Source of the DNA: Longimicrobium sp.
Lineage (GTDB): Bacteria > Gemmatimonadota > Gemmatimonadetes > Longimicrobiales > Longimicrobiaceae
Assembly (NCBI GenBank): GCA_036387335.1
Contig: DASVTZ010000154.1
Coordinates: forward strand, 1 to 38,612
Length of the DNA: 38,612 nt
Direction: 5' to 3'
How positions within the stretch are numbered: position 1 is the first letter of the stretch; every line of letters begins with the position of its first letter. The translations under genes and the position numbers were made by a program. Of this stretch, positions 23,687 to 31,193 are shown piece by piece. The notes beneath the pieces were generated by a model. The model did not search any database. It saw only the letters and a program-made list of their open reading frames with translations, and was not told the DNA's origin.

Positions 23687-24546
23687 GCTGGGGCCGCACC
23701 GTCCGGCTGCGGGTGGAGCAGATGTCCTCCGTGCTCGCCGACCCCGCCGCCAACCTCGCGCGCATCGCCCGCGCCCAGTCCGACGCGGCGCGCGACGGGG
23801 TGGACGTGGTCCTGACGCCCGAGCTCTCCCTGACCGGCTACGACGTGCGCGACTCCGTCCACACGCTGGCCGTGCCCGAGGCGGACGACCCCTTCCCCGC
23901 CCTGGCGGACGGGCCCGACGTCGTGGTCGGGACGATCGAGCACGACGCGCGGTTCACCCCCTACAACGCGGCACTGCACCTGCGGGGCGGGCGCGTCCTC
24001 CATCGCCACCGCAAGGTGCACCTTCCCACGTATGGGATGTTCGAGGAGGGGCGCTTCTTCGGCCGCGGCGAGCGGGTGCGCGCCTACGACGCGGGCGGCG
24101 GGTGGCGCGTCGGGATGCTGGTGTGCGAGGACCTGTGGCACCCCGCCCTCGCCTACCTCCTCGCCGCGGACGGCGCGCACCTGATCCTCGTGCAGTCCGC
24201 CGCCTCCGGCCGCGGCGCGTGGGCGGGTGGCGCCGCGGGCGGGCGATGGGCATCACGCGCCTCGTGGGAGCACCTCTGCTGCGCCGCTGCCTCCGCGTAC
24301 GGCGTCTACGTGGTGCTCGCGAACATGGTGGGCGTCGAGGGAAGCTGCGTCTTCGCCGGCGGCTCCATCATCGTCGCCCCCGGCGGCGACATCATCGCGC
24401 GCGGCGACGACATGGCCGAGGACCGCCTCACCGTGGATCTGTCTTTAGACGCGGTTGCCGCCGCGCGCCGCCCCTTCTCGCAGGCCCGCGACGACCGCCC
24501 TGACATCATCCTGCGCGAGTTGGCGCGCATCGTGGAGGCGCGGTGA
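23683..24546 (+). CDS. Nitrilase-superfamily amidohydrolase (NAD-synthetase glutaminase-like)
   Basis: A 287-residue cytosolic C-N hydrolase. The Glu-Lys-Cys triad is intact: Glu47 in LTPELSLTGYD, Lys111 in HRHRKVHLPTYGMFEEGRFF, Cys148 in VGMLVCEDLWHP. This resembles the glutaminase domain of glutamine-dependent NAD synthetase and of related nitrilases (TGYDVRD, YNAALHL, GGSIIVAPGGDIIARG). In classical NadE the domain is fused to the ammonia-using synthetase; here it is separate and followed by a four-base-overlapping gene for a synthetase-like protein. ATG at 23683 shares bases with the PII-like stop. Confidence 0.92.
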   Translation: MSWGRTVRLRVEQMSSVLADPAANLARIARAQSDAARDGVDVVLTPELSLTGYDVRDSVHTLAVPEADDPFPALADGPDVVVGTIEHDARFTPYNAALHLRGGRVLHRHRKVHLPTYGMFEEGRFFGRGERVRAYDAGGGWRVGMLVCEDLWHPALAYLLAADGAHLILVQSAASGRGAWAGGAAGGRWASRASWEHLCCAAASAYGVYVVLANMVGVEGSCVFAGGSIIVAPGGDIIARGDDMAEDRLTVDLSLDAVAAARRPFSQARDDRPDIILRELARIVEAR

Positions 24547-25190
24547 CGGAGTCTGAGCGCCGCGCCGCCCGCATCGGCGACGCGATTGGCGCCGTCACCC
24601 GCCAGGCCCTGCTCGACCGCGGCGCCCAACGCGTCGCGCTGCTGGACGACGGCTCGCCGGAAGCCGCGCTCGCCGCTCGTTTCCTAACCGCCGCGCTGGG
24701 AAATGACGCCGTAGTGCGCGTATCGGTAGATGGGGCCGAGTTGGAACCGCTCTTGCACCTTCTGCCGCCCGGCACCCCCCGCGAGCGTCTGGCGGAGGAG
24801 ACTCGGCGGCTGAAGGCGCGTCTGCTGGAGGGCGTTCTGACCGCGCATCCGGCCAACAAAACGGAGCTGCTGCTGGGCGCCGCGCTCCCTCCCGAGCCGC
24901 TCCTTCCGCTGGGCGACCTGTACGCCAGCGAGGTGGCGAACCTGTGCGGAGGCTGGTCCGCATCGCCCGAGGTGCGCGCCCTGGCCGAGTCCGCGGGCGG
25001 CGTGGAAGCGCTGGACTCAGCCCTCCGCCGCTGGCTGGACGGCCGCGACGCCGGAGCGCTGGTCACCCTGCCCGGCAAGGTCGCTGAGGAGGTGACGCGC
25101 CGCTTCCGCGCCGGCCGTGCCGCCCGCCTCGCTCCGCGCATCGTCCCCAAACTGGGTACGCGTACGCTGGGGGTGGATCTACTGGAGTGA
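24543..25190 (+). CDS. Divergent NAD(+) synthetase-like protein lacking the ATP P-loop
   Basis: A 215-residue protein that follows the topology of the NadE synthetase domain but is eroded. The normal SGGxDS ATP pyrophosphatase loop is replaced by ALLDDGSPEAALAARFL (residues about 32-48). Retained: EETRRLKARLLEGVL (helix aligned with NadE ENxQARxR), ANKTELLLGAA (compare TGNKSELxLGY) and PLLPLGDLYASEVANL (compare P-GDLYKT-V). GTG at 24543 overlaps the nitrilase stop (GTGA). So either the synthetase activity is lost and the protein is a scaffold or regulator, or it uses an unusual nucleotide site. Family call rests on motifs and gene order, not on alignment software. Confidence 0.7.
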   Translation: MTESERRAARIGDAIGAVTRQALLDRGAQRVALLDDGSPEAALAARFLTAALGNDAVVRVSVDGAELEPLLHLLPPGTPRERLAEETRRLKARLLEGVLTAHPANKTELLLGAALPPEPLLPLGDLYASEVANLCGGWSASPEVRALAESAGGVEALDSALRRWLDGRDAGALVTLPGKVAEEVTRRFRAGRAARLAPRIVPKLGTRTLGVDLLE

Positions 25191-25198
25191 ACGGAAAG

Positions 25199-25700
25199 GT
25201 GCGTGAGTGCGTTGCTCCTCCATTTTGTCATCCTGAGGAAGCCGCCTGCGCAGACCTGCGCGGCGCACCGCACTCCTGCGGCGACCGAAGGATCTAGCCG
25301 GCGAGGCAAGAGGACGGCGAGTACCCACGGGCCTCTCGCCACGCGCAGTAGATCCTTCGCTCCGCGCCAAACATCAGAGATCGGGCGAGGTCTGAGCAGC
25401 GCGTCGCTCAGGATGACAGAGGGGCGGGAGGACAGGCGGTGGGAGACAGGGTGTGGGTGGGAGGAAAAGAGTGTGGGAGGGATGCCCGGTGCACGAGTCG
25501 GCTTCAGCCGACTTCGCGTAGTTCCAGCCGGGGGATTCATCCCCCGGTGTGCGACGCCGGCGGCCCGCACCGACGCACCGATGCACCGATGCATCGACGG
25601 ACCCAACGCATCGACGCCGACGCACCAATGCACAACCGCGTTTACGCACCAGCGCACCGAGGCAGAGACGCATCCACGCACTAACGCACTAACGCACTAA
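25199..25700. repeat. Repeat-filled intergenic region (GTCATCCTGAG palindrome and others)
   Basis: No gene in this 500-base gap. It contains an inverted heptad copy (25199-25213), a long dispersed inverted repeat whose ends are GTCATCCTGAGG (25227) and CTCAGGATGAC (25407-25417) with GAAGGATCTA/TAGATCCTTC inside, a GGCTTCAGCCGACTTCGCG...GGGGGATTCATCCCCC module (25499-25546; inverted relative at 27715-27775), and a run of ACGCACC/ACGCACT-like units (about 25570-25700). Translation of such DNA yields well-known spurious peptides. Confidence 0.75.
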
Positions 25701-25724
25701 TCTGCCGCTTCCGGAGCAATCCGT

Positions 25725-26342
25725 TTGATCGTATTCGAAGCACTCAACCCGGCGGTGGTGGCCGGCCTGGCACAGGCGGCGGCGCGCGACACGGTGGTCG
25801 CGATACCGGCGCAGAGCGGGTGGGTCGAAACGCTGAGCAGCATCGCGCAGATCGTCATCGCGCTCGCCCTGATCGGGATCGGCATCCTGACGCTGGCGAT
25901 CCTGCTGCTGTCGTGGAAGGTGTACAAGAAGGTGAAGGCCGCGGCGGAGAAGCTGCGCATCGACGTGGACCCGGCGGTGCGCAACGCCATCGCCGCCAGC
26001 GAATCCGCCCGCGCCATGGTCGCGACCGTGCAGGGCAACGTCACGGAGATCAGCCGCACCGTCACCAGCGCCAACGAGCGGATCGGCCGCGTGGTGGAAA
26101 GCGCCGAGACCCGCGCCGCCGACCTGAACGCGCTGCTCGACGTGGCGCAGCAGGAGGCGGAGGCGCTCTTCATCCGCACCGCCTCCACCCTGCGCGGCGT
26201 GAAGGCGGGAGCGGGCGAGCTCCGCCGCACTCTCGCGCCACGGCCCACGACCGACCCGATGGACCACGAGATCACCGACGAAGCGCTGAGCATCCACATC
26301 GAAGCCCGAGAGCCGTCCCGCCTCCCAGGTCCCGAGTCCTGA
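25725..26342 (+). CDS. DUF948-like membrane-anchored coiled-coil protein
   Basis: A 205-residue protein: short N terminus, one strong transmembrane helix (IAQIVIALALIGIGILTLAILLLSWKVYKKV, about residues 40-68), then a long helical segment (AAAEKLRIDVDPAVRNAIAASESARAMVATVQGNVTEISRTVTSANERIGRVVESAETRAADLNALLDVAQQEAEAL). Similar arrangement to DUF948/YtxG-type proteins that pair with YtxH-like partners, and the next gene is YtxH-like. Start TTG at 25725 with CGGAGC nine bases upstream; a preceding array of ACGCACT units ends about 25 bases before it. Confidence 0.75.
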   Translation: MIVFEALNPAVVAGLAQAAARDTVVAIPAQSGWVETLSSIAQIVIALALIGIGILTLAILLLSWKVYKKVKAAAEKLRIDVDPAVRNAIAASESARAMVATVQGNVTEISRTVTSANERIGRVVESAETRAADLNALLDVAQQEAEALFIRTASTLRGVKAGAGELRRTLAPRPTTDPMDHEITDEALSIHIEAREPSRLPGPES

Positions 26343-26363
26343 GTGGGAAGTGCCGAACACGAA

Positions 26364-26393
26364 ACGCACTCACGCACTCACGCACCAACGCAC
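26364..26393 (+). repeat. ACGCACT heptad array before the YtxH-like gene
   Basis: Four tandem seven-base units (ACGCACTCACGCACT...) ending 12 bases before the ATG at 26406. Same orientation relative to the gene as the copies before four other genes. Confidence 0.85.
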
Positions 26394-26405
26394 TTCCGAG
26401 GCCCC

Positions 26406-26780
26406 ATGCCCGAACAGGACGACACCACCGACTTCCTCACCGCGTTCGCCATCGGCACGGCGCTGGGCGTGGGCGCGACGCTGCTGCTGCGGCCGCGCCC
26501 CAAGACCGCGCGCGAGCGGCTGATGCGCGAGCTGAAGCCCAAGCGCGGACGCCTGCGCGGCACCGTCCCCGCCGATGCGGTGCGGGTGCGGCTTCCGGAG
26601 CCGGCACAGGTCGAGGGGCTGACGGAGGAGGAGGTGATCGACGTAGGGCGCGAGCTGCTGGAGGAGTTCCGCGACGAGGTGCAGCGCATCCTGGCCGACG
26701 CGCGCGAGCAGCTCCGCCACGCCGCCAACGGGTCCGACGAGCTGGACGCCGAGGCCGAAGACCTCGCGGATCACCAATAG
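26406..26780 (+). CDS. YtxH-like small protein
   Basis: A 124-residue protein with an N-terminal hydrophobic, Gly-rich helix (DFLTAFAIGTALGVGATLLLRPRPKTARERLMREL: the FxxGxxxGxxxGLLxAPxxGxxTR style of YtxH), followed by a basic segment and an acidic helical C-terminal part (VEGLTEEEVIDVGRELLEEFRDEVQRILADAREQLRHAA). ATG at 26406 was chosen over an in-frame ATG at 26343 that reads through the heptad repeat. It follows the DUF948-like gene, a combination seen in operons of general envelope stress proteins; the role is not established. Confidence 0.72.
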   Translation: MPEQDDTTDFLTAFAIGTALGVGATLLLRPRPKTARERLMRELKPKRGRLRGTVPADAVRVRLPEPAQVEGLTEEEVIDVGRELLEEFRDEVQRILADAREQLRHAANGSDELDAEAEDLADHQ

Positions 26781-26796
26781 CCGGGGAGGTGGAGCC

Positions 26797-27696
26797 CTGC
26801 TCGCCGCCTGCGGCATCGCCGCGCTGCTCCTGCTCCTGCTGCCGAACCCCGCCTATGCCTGGGGTCCGGCGACGCACGTGTACCTGGGGCAGACGCTCCT
26901 CCAGAACCTGCACCTGGTTCCGGAGGCGGTGCGGGTGCTGTTGGCGGCACATCCGTGGGACTTCCTGTATGGCTCGCTGGCGGCGGACATCTCCCTCGCC
27001 AAGAAGTACGCCCCCGAGGGTCGCCACTGCCACCACTGGCACATCGGCGAGGAGATCCACTCCTCCGCCCCTTCGGACCGGCTGCGGGCGGTGGGGCTGG
27101 GATACCTGTCGCACTTGGCGGCGGACACCATCGCGCACAACTGGTACGTCCCGCGCCAGCTCCTGCTGACGTCGTCCACCAAGGGGCTGGGGCACTCGTA
27201 CTGGGAAGTGCGGATGGACAAGCACGTGGGCGAGCGGTACATCCGCCTGGCGCGCAGCGTGGTGATGGACCACGATCACACGGCGGCCGACACCCTCTTC
27301 GACCAGGTGCTCTCGGCCACCCTCTTCTCCTTCCGCACCAACCGCCGCATCTTCCGCGGCCTGATCCGCTTCCAGGACAACGACCGCTGGCAGAACGTCT
27401 TCGGAACCCTGATCACCAACTCGCGGTGGGAGCTGGCGCCGGAGACGGTGCAGGGGTACGTGGAGCGCTCGTTCGACTACGTGGTCGACTACCTGAACCA
27501 CCGCGGCGAGGCGATCGCGGCGGGCCTGGACCCCATCGGCGACCGCAACCTCTCCCTCTCGAAGCAGGTGCGCCGCATGGCCCTCCGCGACGGCGCCTGG
27601 GACCGCCCCGAGCTCCTCCGCGAGATGGCCGACGAGTTCTTTCCGCTGCCCGAGGTACCGTTCGGGTATCTGGAGCAGGTGGGGACGGGCGGTTGA
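26797..27696 (+). CDS. Secreted zinc-dependent phospholipase C-like protein, non-ATG start
   Basis: From the conserved part, AWGPATHVYLGQTLL, the protein matches zinc-dependent phospholipase C/S1-P1 nuclease-like proteins: mature N-terminal Trp (a zinc ligand in PC-PLC), HCHHWHIGEEIHSS, GYLSHLAADTIAHNWYVP (HxxxDxxxH). A hydrophobic signal peptide in the same frame (LLAACGIAALLLLLLPNPAYA) precedes the Trp and is cleaved after AYA. No ATG, GTG or TTG exists between the previous stop and this signal; CTG at 26797 has GGAGG (26785-26789) seven bases upstream and is the best candidate. A GTG at 26878 would remove the signal and the catalytic Trp, so it is rejected. About 299 residues. Confidence 0.75.
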   Translation: MLAACGIAALLLLLLPNPAYAWGPATHVYLGQTLLQNLHLVPEAVRVLLAAHPWDFLYGSLAADISLAKKYAPEGRHCHHWHIGEEIHSSAPSDRLRAVGLGYLSHLAADTIAHNWYVPRQLLLTSSTKGLGHSYWEVRMDKHVGERYIRLARSVVMDHDHTAADTLFDQVLSATLFSFRTNRRIFRGLIRFQDNDRWQNVFGTLITNSRWELAPETVQGYVERSFDYVVDYLNHRGEAIAAGLDPIGDRNLSLSKQVRRMALRDGAWDRPELLREMADEFFPLPEVPFGYLEQVGTGG

Positions 27697-27711
27697 AACC
27701 GCTGCAACAAC

Positions 27712-27850
27712 CGCGGAAACCGGGGGCTGAAGCCCCCGGCTGGAACCACGCGAAGACCGCTGAAGCGGTCTCGGTCGCGGATGCAAGCAAAACCCCCTCC
27801 CCCAGGCAGTTGTGGGGGAGGGGGATGCGTCGCGGAGCGACGCTGGGGGT
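27712..27850. repeat. Palindromic repeat cluster between convergent genes
   Basis: Two small palindromes (CCGGGGGCTGAAGCCCCCGG near 27720; GACCGCTGAAGCGGTC near 27755) and a CCCCCTCCCCCAGG...GGGGGAGGGGG palindrome (27789-27820). Inverted relatives at 25499-25546 and in the MITE-like element. Serves between the convergent PLC-like and lipase genes and may terminate both. Confidence 0.7.
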
Positions 27851-27857
27851 GGGGCCC

Positions 27858-28598
27858 CTACCGCCCCGCGTGCGGGTGCGCCGGGCGCCCGTCCGCGTGG
27901 CCGAAGGAGCCGGTGCCGAGGAAGCGGGTCACCAGGCGCCGCACGTCGCCGCGGTTCATGATGAAGGTGTGGTGCGCGCGGACGACCACGTGCTCCCGCT
28001 CCCCCTCCAGGTGCGACTCGCTGATGGATACCTTGCCGTCGCGCTCGCCCGCGATCACGCCGACCTCGGCGTTGGACGGCAGGGGGAGCGTGCGGGCGGT
28101 GGCGGTGGAGTCGGTGCGCAGCTCGCGGATGGGAGGCATGAGCCAGCCCACCCAGGGCGTGTAGCGGTCGGCGCTGCGCGAGCCCTGGTTGGGCGGCGCA
28201 AGCATCACCACGCGCCCCAGCGGCGCCGGCGGGTCGTTGGCCAGCGCCCAACGCACGATGATGCTCCCCAGCGAGTGCGTCACGAAGTGGACGCGCGGTG
28301 CGTCGCCCCGGTGGGTGCGCACCGCCTCCGACAGGCGCTCGCCGAGCACGGGGACGCCCCCGGCGGTGCTGGGGTAGCCCCAGTTTAGGACGCGGTAGCC
28401 CGAGCTCTCCAGGGAGCGGGCCATGACGAACATCGAAAGGCGGCTGCGCCCCATCCCGTGCACCAGCACCACCAGCTCGCGCCGGTCGCCGGGTGCGGGC
28501 GCCAGCTCGGGCGCTTCGGCGGCGGCGGAAGCGATCACGGCGAGGAGCATGCACATCGCGAGAACACGGCTCAGCCTGCTGAGTAACGCGACGGACAC
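27858..28598 (-). CDS. Secreted alpha/beta-hydrolase lipase
   Basis: A 246-residue protein with a signal peptide (LSRLSRVLAMCMLLAVIASAAAEA), an oxyanion-hole motif ELVVLVHGMGRSRLSM, nucleophile elbow HFVTHSLGSIIVRWAL (G-H-S-L-G form with Ser in THSLG), an acidic residue in AGERDGKV, and a catalytic His in RAHHTFIM. Matches the lipase class 2/triacylglycerol-lipase-like hydrolases. Start ATG at 28598. It is followed convergently by the secreted PLC-like protein, both likely acting on extracellular lipids. The 133 bases to the helicase gene on the same strand hold nothing notable. Confidence 0.86.
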   Translation of the reverse strand: MSVALLSRLSRVLAMCMLLAVIASAAAEAPELAPAPGDRRELVVLVHGMGRSRLSMFVMARSLESSGYRVLNWGYPSTAGGVPVLGERLSEAVRTHRGDAPRVHFVTHSLGSIIVRWALANDPPAPLGRVVMLAPPNQGSRSADRYTPWVGWLMPPIRELRTDSTATARTLPLPSNAEVGVIAGERDGKVSISESHLEGEREHVVVRAHHTFIMNRGDVRRLVTRFLGTGSFGHADGRPAHPHAGR

Positions 28599-28731
28599 GG
28601 CTTCATTTCACGGGTGAACAGATTGCCGGAAGCTCCGGAAAGGATGACGATGCGCGCCCGCGCCCCGTCACCGGCAGCCCCTCTGATGGAAGACGCGGGC
28701 CAGCGGCTCCACGCCCGCACGGATCGCGCCA

Positions 28732-31053
28732 TTACTCCCATTCGCGCTCCAGGTTCGCGTAGCGCAGCACCACCGACTTGCGCCCCACGGAGTCGAAGTC
28801 GATGGTGGCGCGAACGTCCCGCCCCCCACCCGCCAGCTCGGCCACGGTGCCGGCGCCGAACTGCGGGTGGCGAACGCGCGCGCCCTTGATGATCTGCGGC
28901 GCGTCCTGCGAGTCCGAGTAGTCCACCGTGTACCCGTCGTCGCTCGCGGGGGAGGCGAGCGGGGCCGGGGCGCCGTAGAGGCGGTCGCGGCGGCTGCGGA
29001 AGTCGGGGGAGACGAACTTCCACGGCTGCGAGTACGACGAGCTGCGCTCCATGATGCGCGCTGTGCGGCGCGTCTCCGTCAGCTCGTCCGGCACCGACTC
29101 CAGGAACGAGGACGGGATGGCATCCATCCACTGCGCGCCGCGGCGGCGGCGGCGGGCGTGGATCAGGTACAGCTTCCGTTCGGCGCGGGTGATCCCCACG
29201 TAGAAGAGGCGGCGCTCCTCCTCCAGCTGCGCCGGCTCGTCGTGCGCGCGGCTCATGGGAAAGAGCCCGTCCTCCATCCCCGCGATGAAGACGAAGGGGA
29301 ACTCCAGCCCCTTGGCGTTGTGCAGCGTCATCATCGACACCGCGTCAGCGGAGGCGTCGTGCTGGTCGATGTCGGCCACGAGCGCCACGTGCCCCAGGAA
29401 GAGGTCGATGCTCCTCGGCGCGGTCTCCCCGATCTCCTCCAGCTCCATCATCAGCTCGGGGTCCTCCTCGTCCAGGCGCCGCTGGAGGTCGGCGGCGCCT
29501 GCGATGAGCTCCTCGAGGTTGGCGACGCGGTCGTCGCCGTCCGGGCCCTCGTCCTTGAGCGACTGCACCAGCCCGCTCTCCGTCACCAGGTCGCGCATCA
29601 GCTCGGGGACGGGCATCCCCCGCTCCGCCATCGCCGCGTGCTTGCGGATGAGCGCCGCCAGGTCGGGGAGCGCCCGCGCCGCCGCGCCGCGGATGCCGTC
29701 CACCTCGCCCGCGTGCTCGGCCGCGGCCAGGAGCGAGATGCCGGCGCGCGAGGCGTGCTCCGCCAGCCGCGCCACGGACGCGTCGCCGATGCCGCGGCGG
29801 GGGACGTTGACGATGCGCAGAAAGGCCTCGTCCGCGCCGGGGCTGGCGACCAGGCGCAGGTAGGCGAGGGCGTCGCGCACCTCGCGCCGCTCGTAGAAGC
29901 GGGTGCCGCCGATGACGCGGTACGGGATGCCGCGGCGGCGCAGCGCCTCTTCCATGGCGCGCGACTGTGCGTTGGTGCGGTACAGGACGACGAAGTTGCG
30001 CAGCTCCAGCGTCGGATCGTCGGCCTGGCGGGCGCGCACCTCGTCGGCGATCCACTCGCTCTCGTCGCTCTCGTCCGCCGCCTCCACGAGCGTGAGTTTC
30101 TCGCCCTCCGCGTTCTCGGTGCGCAGCGTCTTCCCCTTGCGCCGCACGTTCTCGGCGATGACGCGGTTGGCGGCGGCCAGGATGGTCTGCGTGGAGCGGT
30201 AGTTTTGCTCCAGCCTCACCACGCGCGCCTGCGGGAAGTCCTTTTCGAAGTCCAGGATGTTGCGCACGTCCGCGCCGCGCCAGCCGTAGATGGACTGGTC
30301 GTCGTCGCCCACTACGAACAGGTTCTCGCTCCCGTTCTCCTTCACTAACTCCTGCAATAGGACGTACTGCGCGTGGTTGGTGTCCTGGTACTCGTCCACC
30401 AGCACGAAGGGGAAGCGCTCCCGGTAGCGCTCGCGCACGGCGGGCATGGTGCGCAGGAGCTCGACGGGCTTCACCAGCAGGTCGTCGAAGTCGAAGGCGT
30501 TGGCGTTCTTGAGCGCCGCCTGGTAGCGCGGGTAGACGTCCGCCACCACGCGCTGGAACGGGTCCGACGCGCTGTCCGCGTACGCCTGCGGCCCCGTCAG
30601 CTCGTTCTTGGCAGACGAGATGGCGGAGTGCACCGCGCGCGGCGGCCAGCGCTTGATGTCCAGCCGCAGGTCGTCGCGGATGATGCGCTTGGTGAGCGCC
30701 TCCGCGTCGTCCGCGTCGTACACGACGAAGTTGGGCGTCCACCCCAGCCGCGTGGCGTCCCTCCGGAGCATGCGCGCGCCGATAGCGTGGAAGGTCCCGA
30801 TCCACATCCCCGTCGGCTCGCGCCCGAGCCGCGCACGGACGCGCTCGCGCATCTCGCCCGCGGCCTTGTTGGTGAAGGTGAGCGAGAGGATGCTCCCCGG
30901 GTCCACGCCCATCTCGTCCACGAGCCACGCGATGCGGGTGGTGAGCACGCGCGTCTTGCCGGAGCCCGCACCCGCCAGCACGAGCAGCGGCCCCTCGAAG
31001 TGGCCGGCCGCCTCGCGCTGCTCGGGGTTCAGGTGGGAAAGATCGACTGCCAT
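28732..31053 (-). CDS. UvrD/PcrA-type superfamily 1 DNA helicase
   Basis: 3'-5' DNA helicase for nucleotide-excision/mismatch repair and clearing of recombination or transcription obstacles. The 773-residue product has SF1A motifs in order: LNPEQREAA (Q motif), [17 protein letters not shown] (Walker A), [13 protein letters not shown] (Ia), [12 protein letters not shown] (II), [15 protein letters not shown] (III), LEQNYRS (IV), [25 protein letters not shown] (V), [20 protein letters not shown] (VI), and a C-terminal Tudor-like module ([17 protein letters not shown]). Length typical for PcrA. The ATG at 31053 comes two bases after a heptad array, with no ribosome binding site. Confidence 0.95.
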   Translation of the reverse strand: [773 protein letters not shown]

Positions 31054-31055
31054 TC

Positions 31056-31080
31056 AGTGCGTTAGTGCGTGAGTGCGCCG
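31056..31080 (-). repeat. ACGCACT heptad array before the helicase gene
   Basis: On the coding (minus) strand three tandem seven-base units (ACGCACT-type) end two bases before the helicase ATG. Orientation matches the other copies. Confidence 0.85.
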
Positions 31081-31081
31081 A

Positions 31082-31193
31082 AACAGCAATTTCACACAGA
31101 GACACAGAAGGAACTGAAAGCCACAGAGGAAACCCTTCCTTCGGTTCTTCCTCTGTGTCTCTGTGTCTCTGTGTGAGCCATGCAGTTGCTGTT
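31082..31193. repeat. Nested palindromic repeat, CTCTGTG family
   Basis: Short outer arms AACAGCAA (31082-31089) and TTGCTGTT (31186-31193) enclose CACAGAGACACAGAAGG / CCTCTGTGTCTCTGTG arms. Shares the GAGCCATGCAGTTGC box with 2431-2604. It abuts the stop codon of the histidine kinase gene. Confidence 0.8.

Noticed and set aside
25570-25700. CRISPR-like array from the repeated ACGCAC(T/C) units
   Set aside because: Units are seven bases with no unique spacers; no cas genes anywhere in the window.
26343-26405. Longer start (ATG at 26343) for the YtxH-like protein
   Set aside because: The extension translates the heptad repeat and has no conserved residues.
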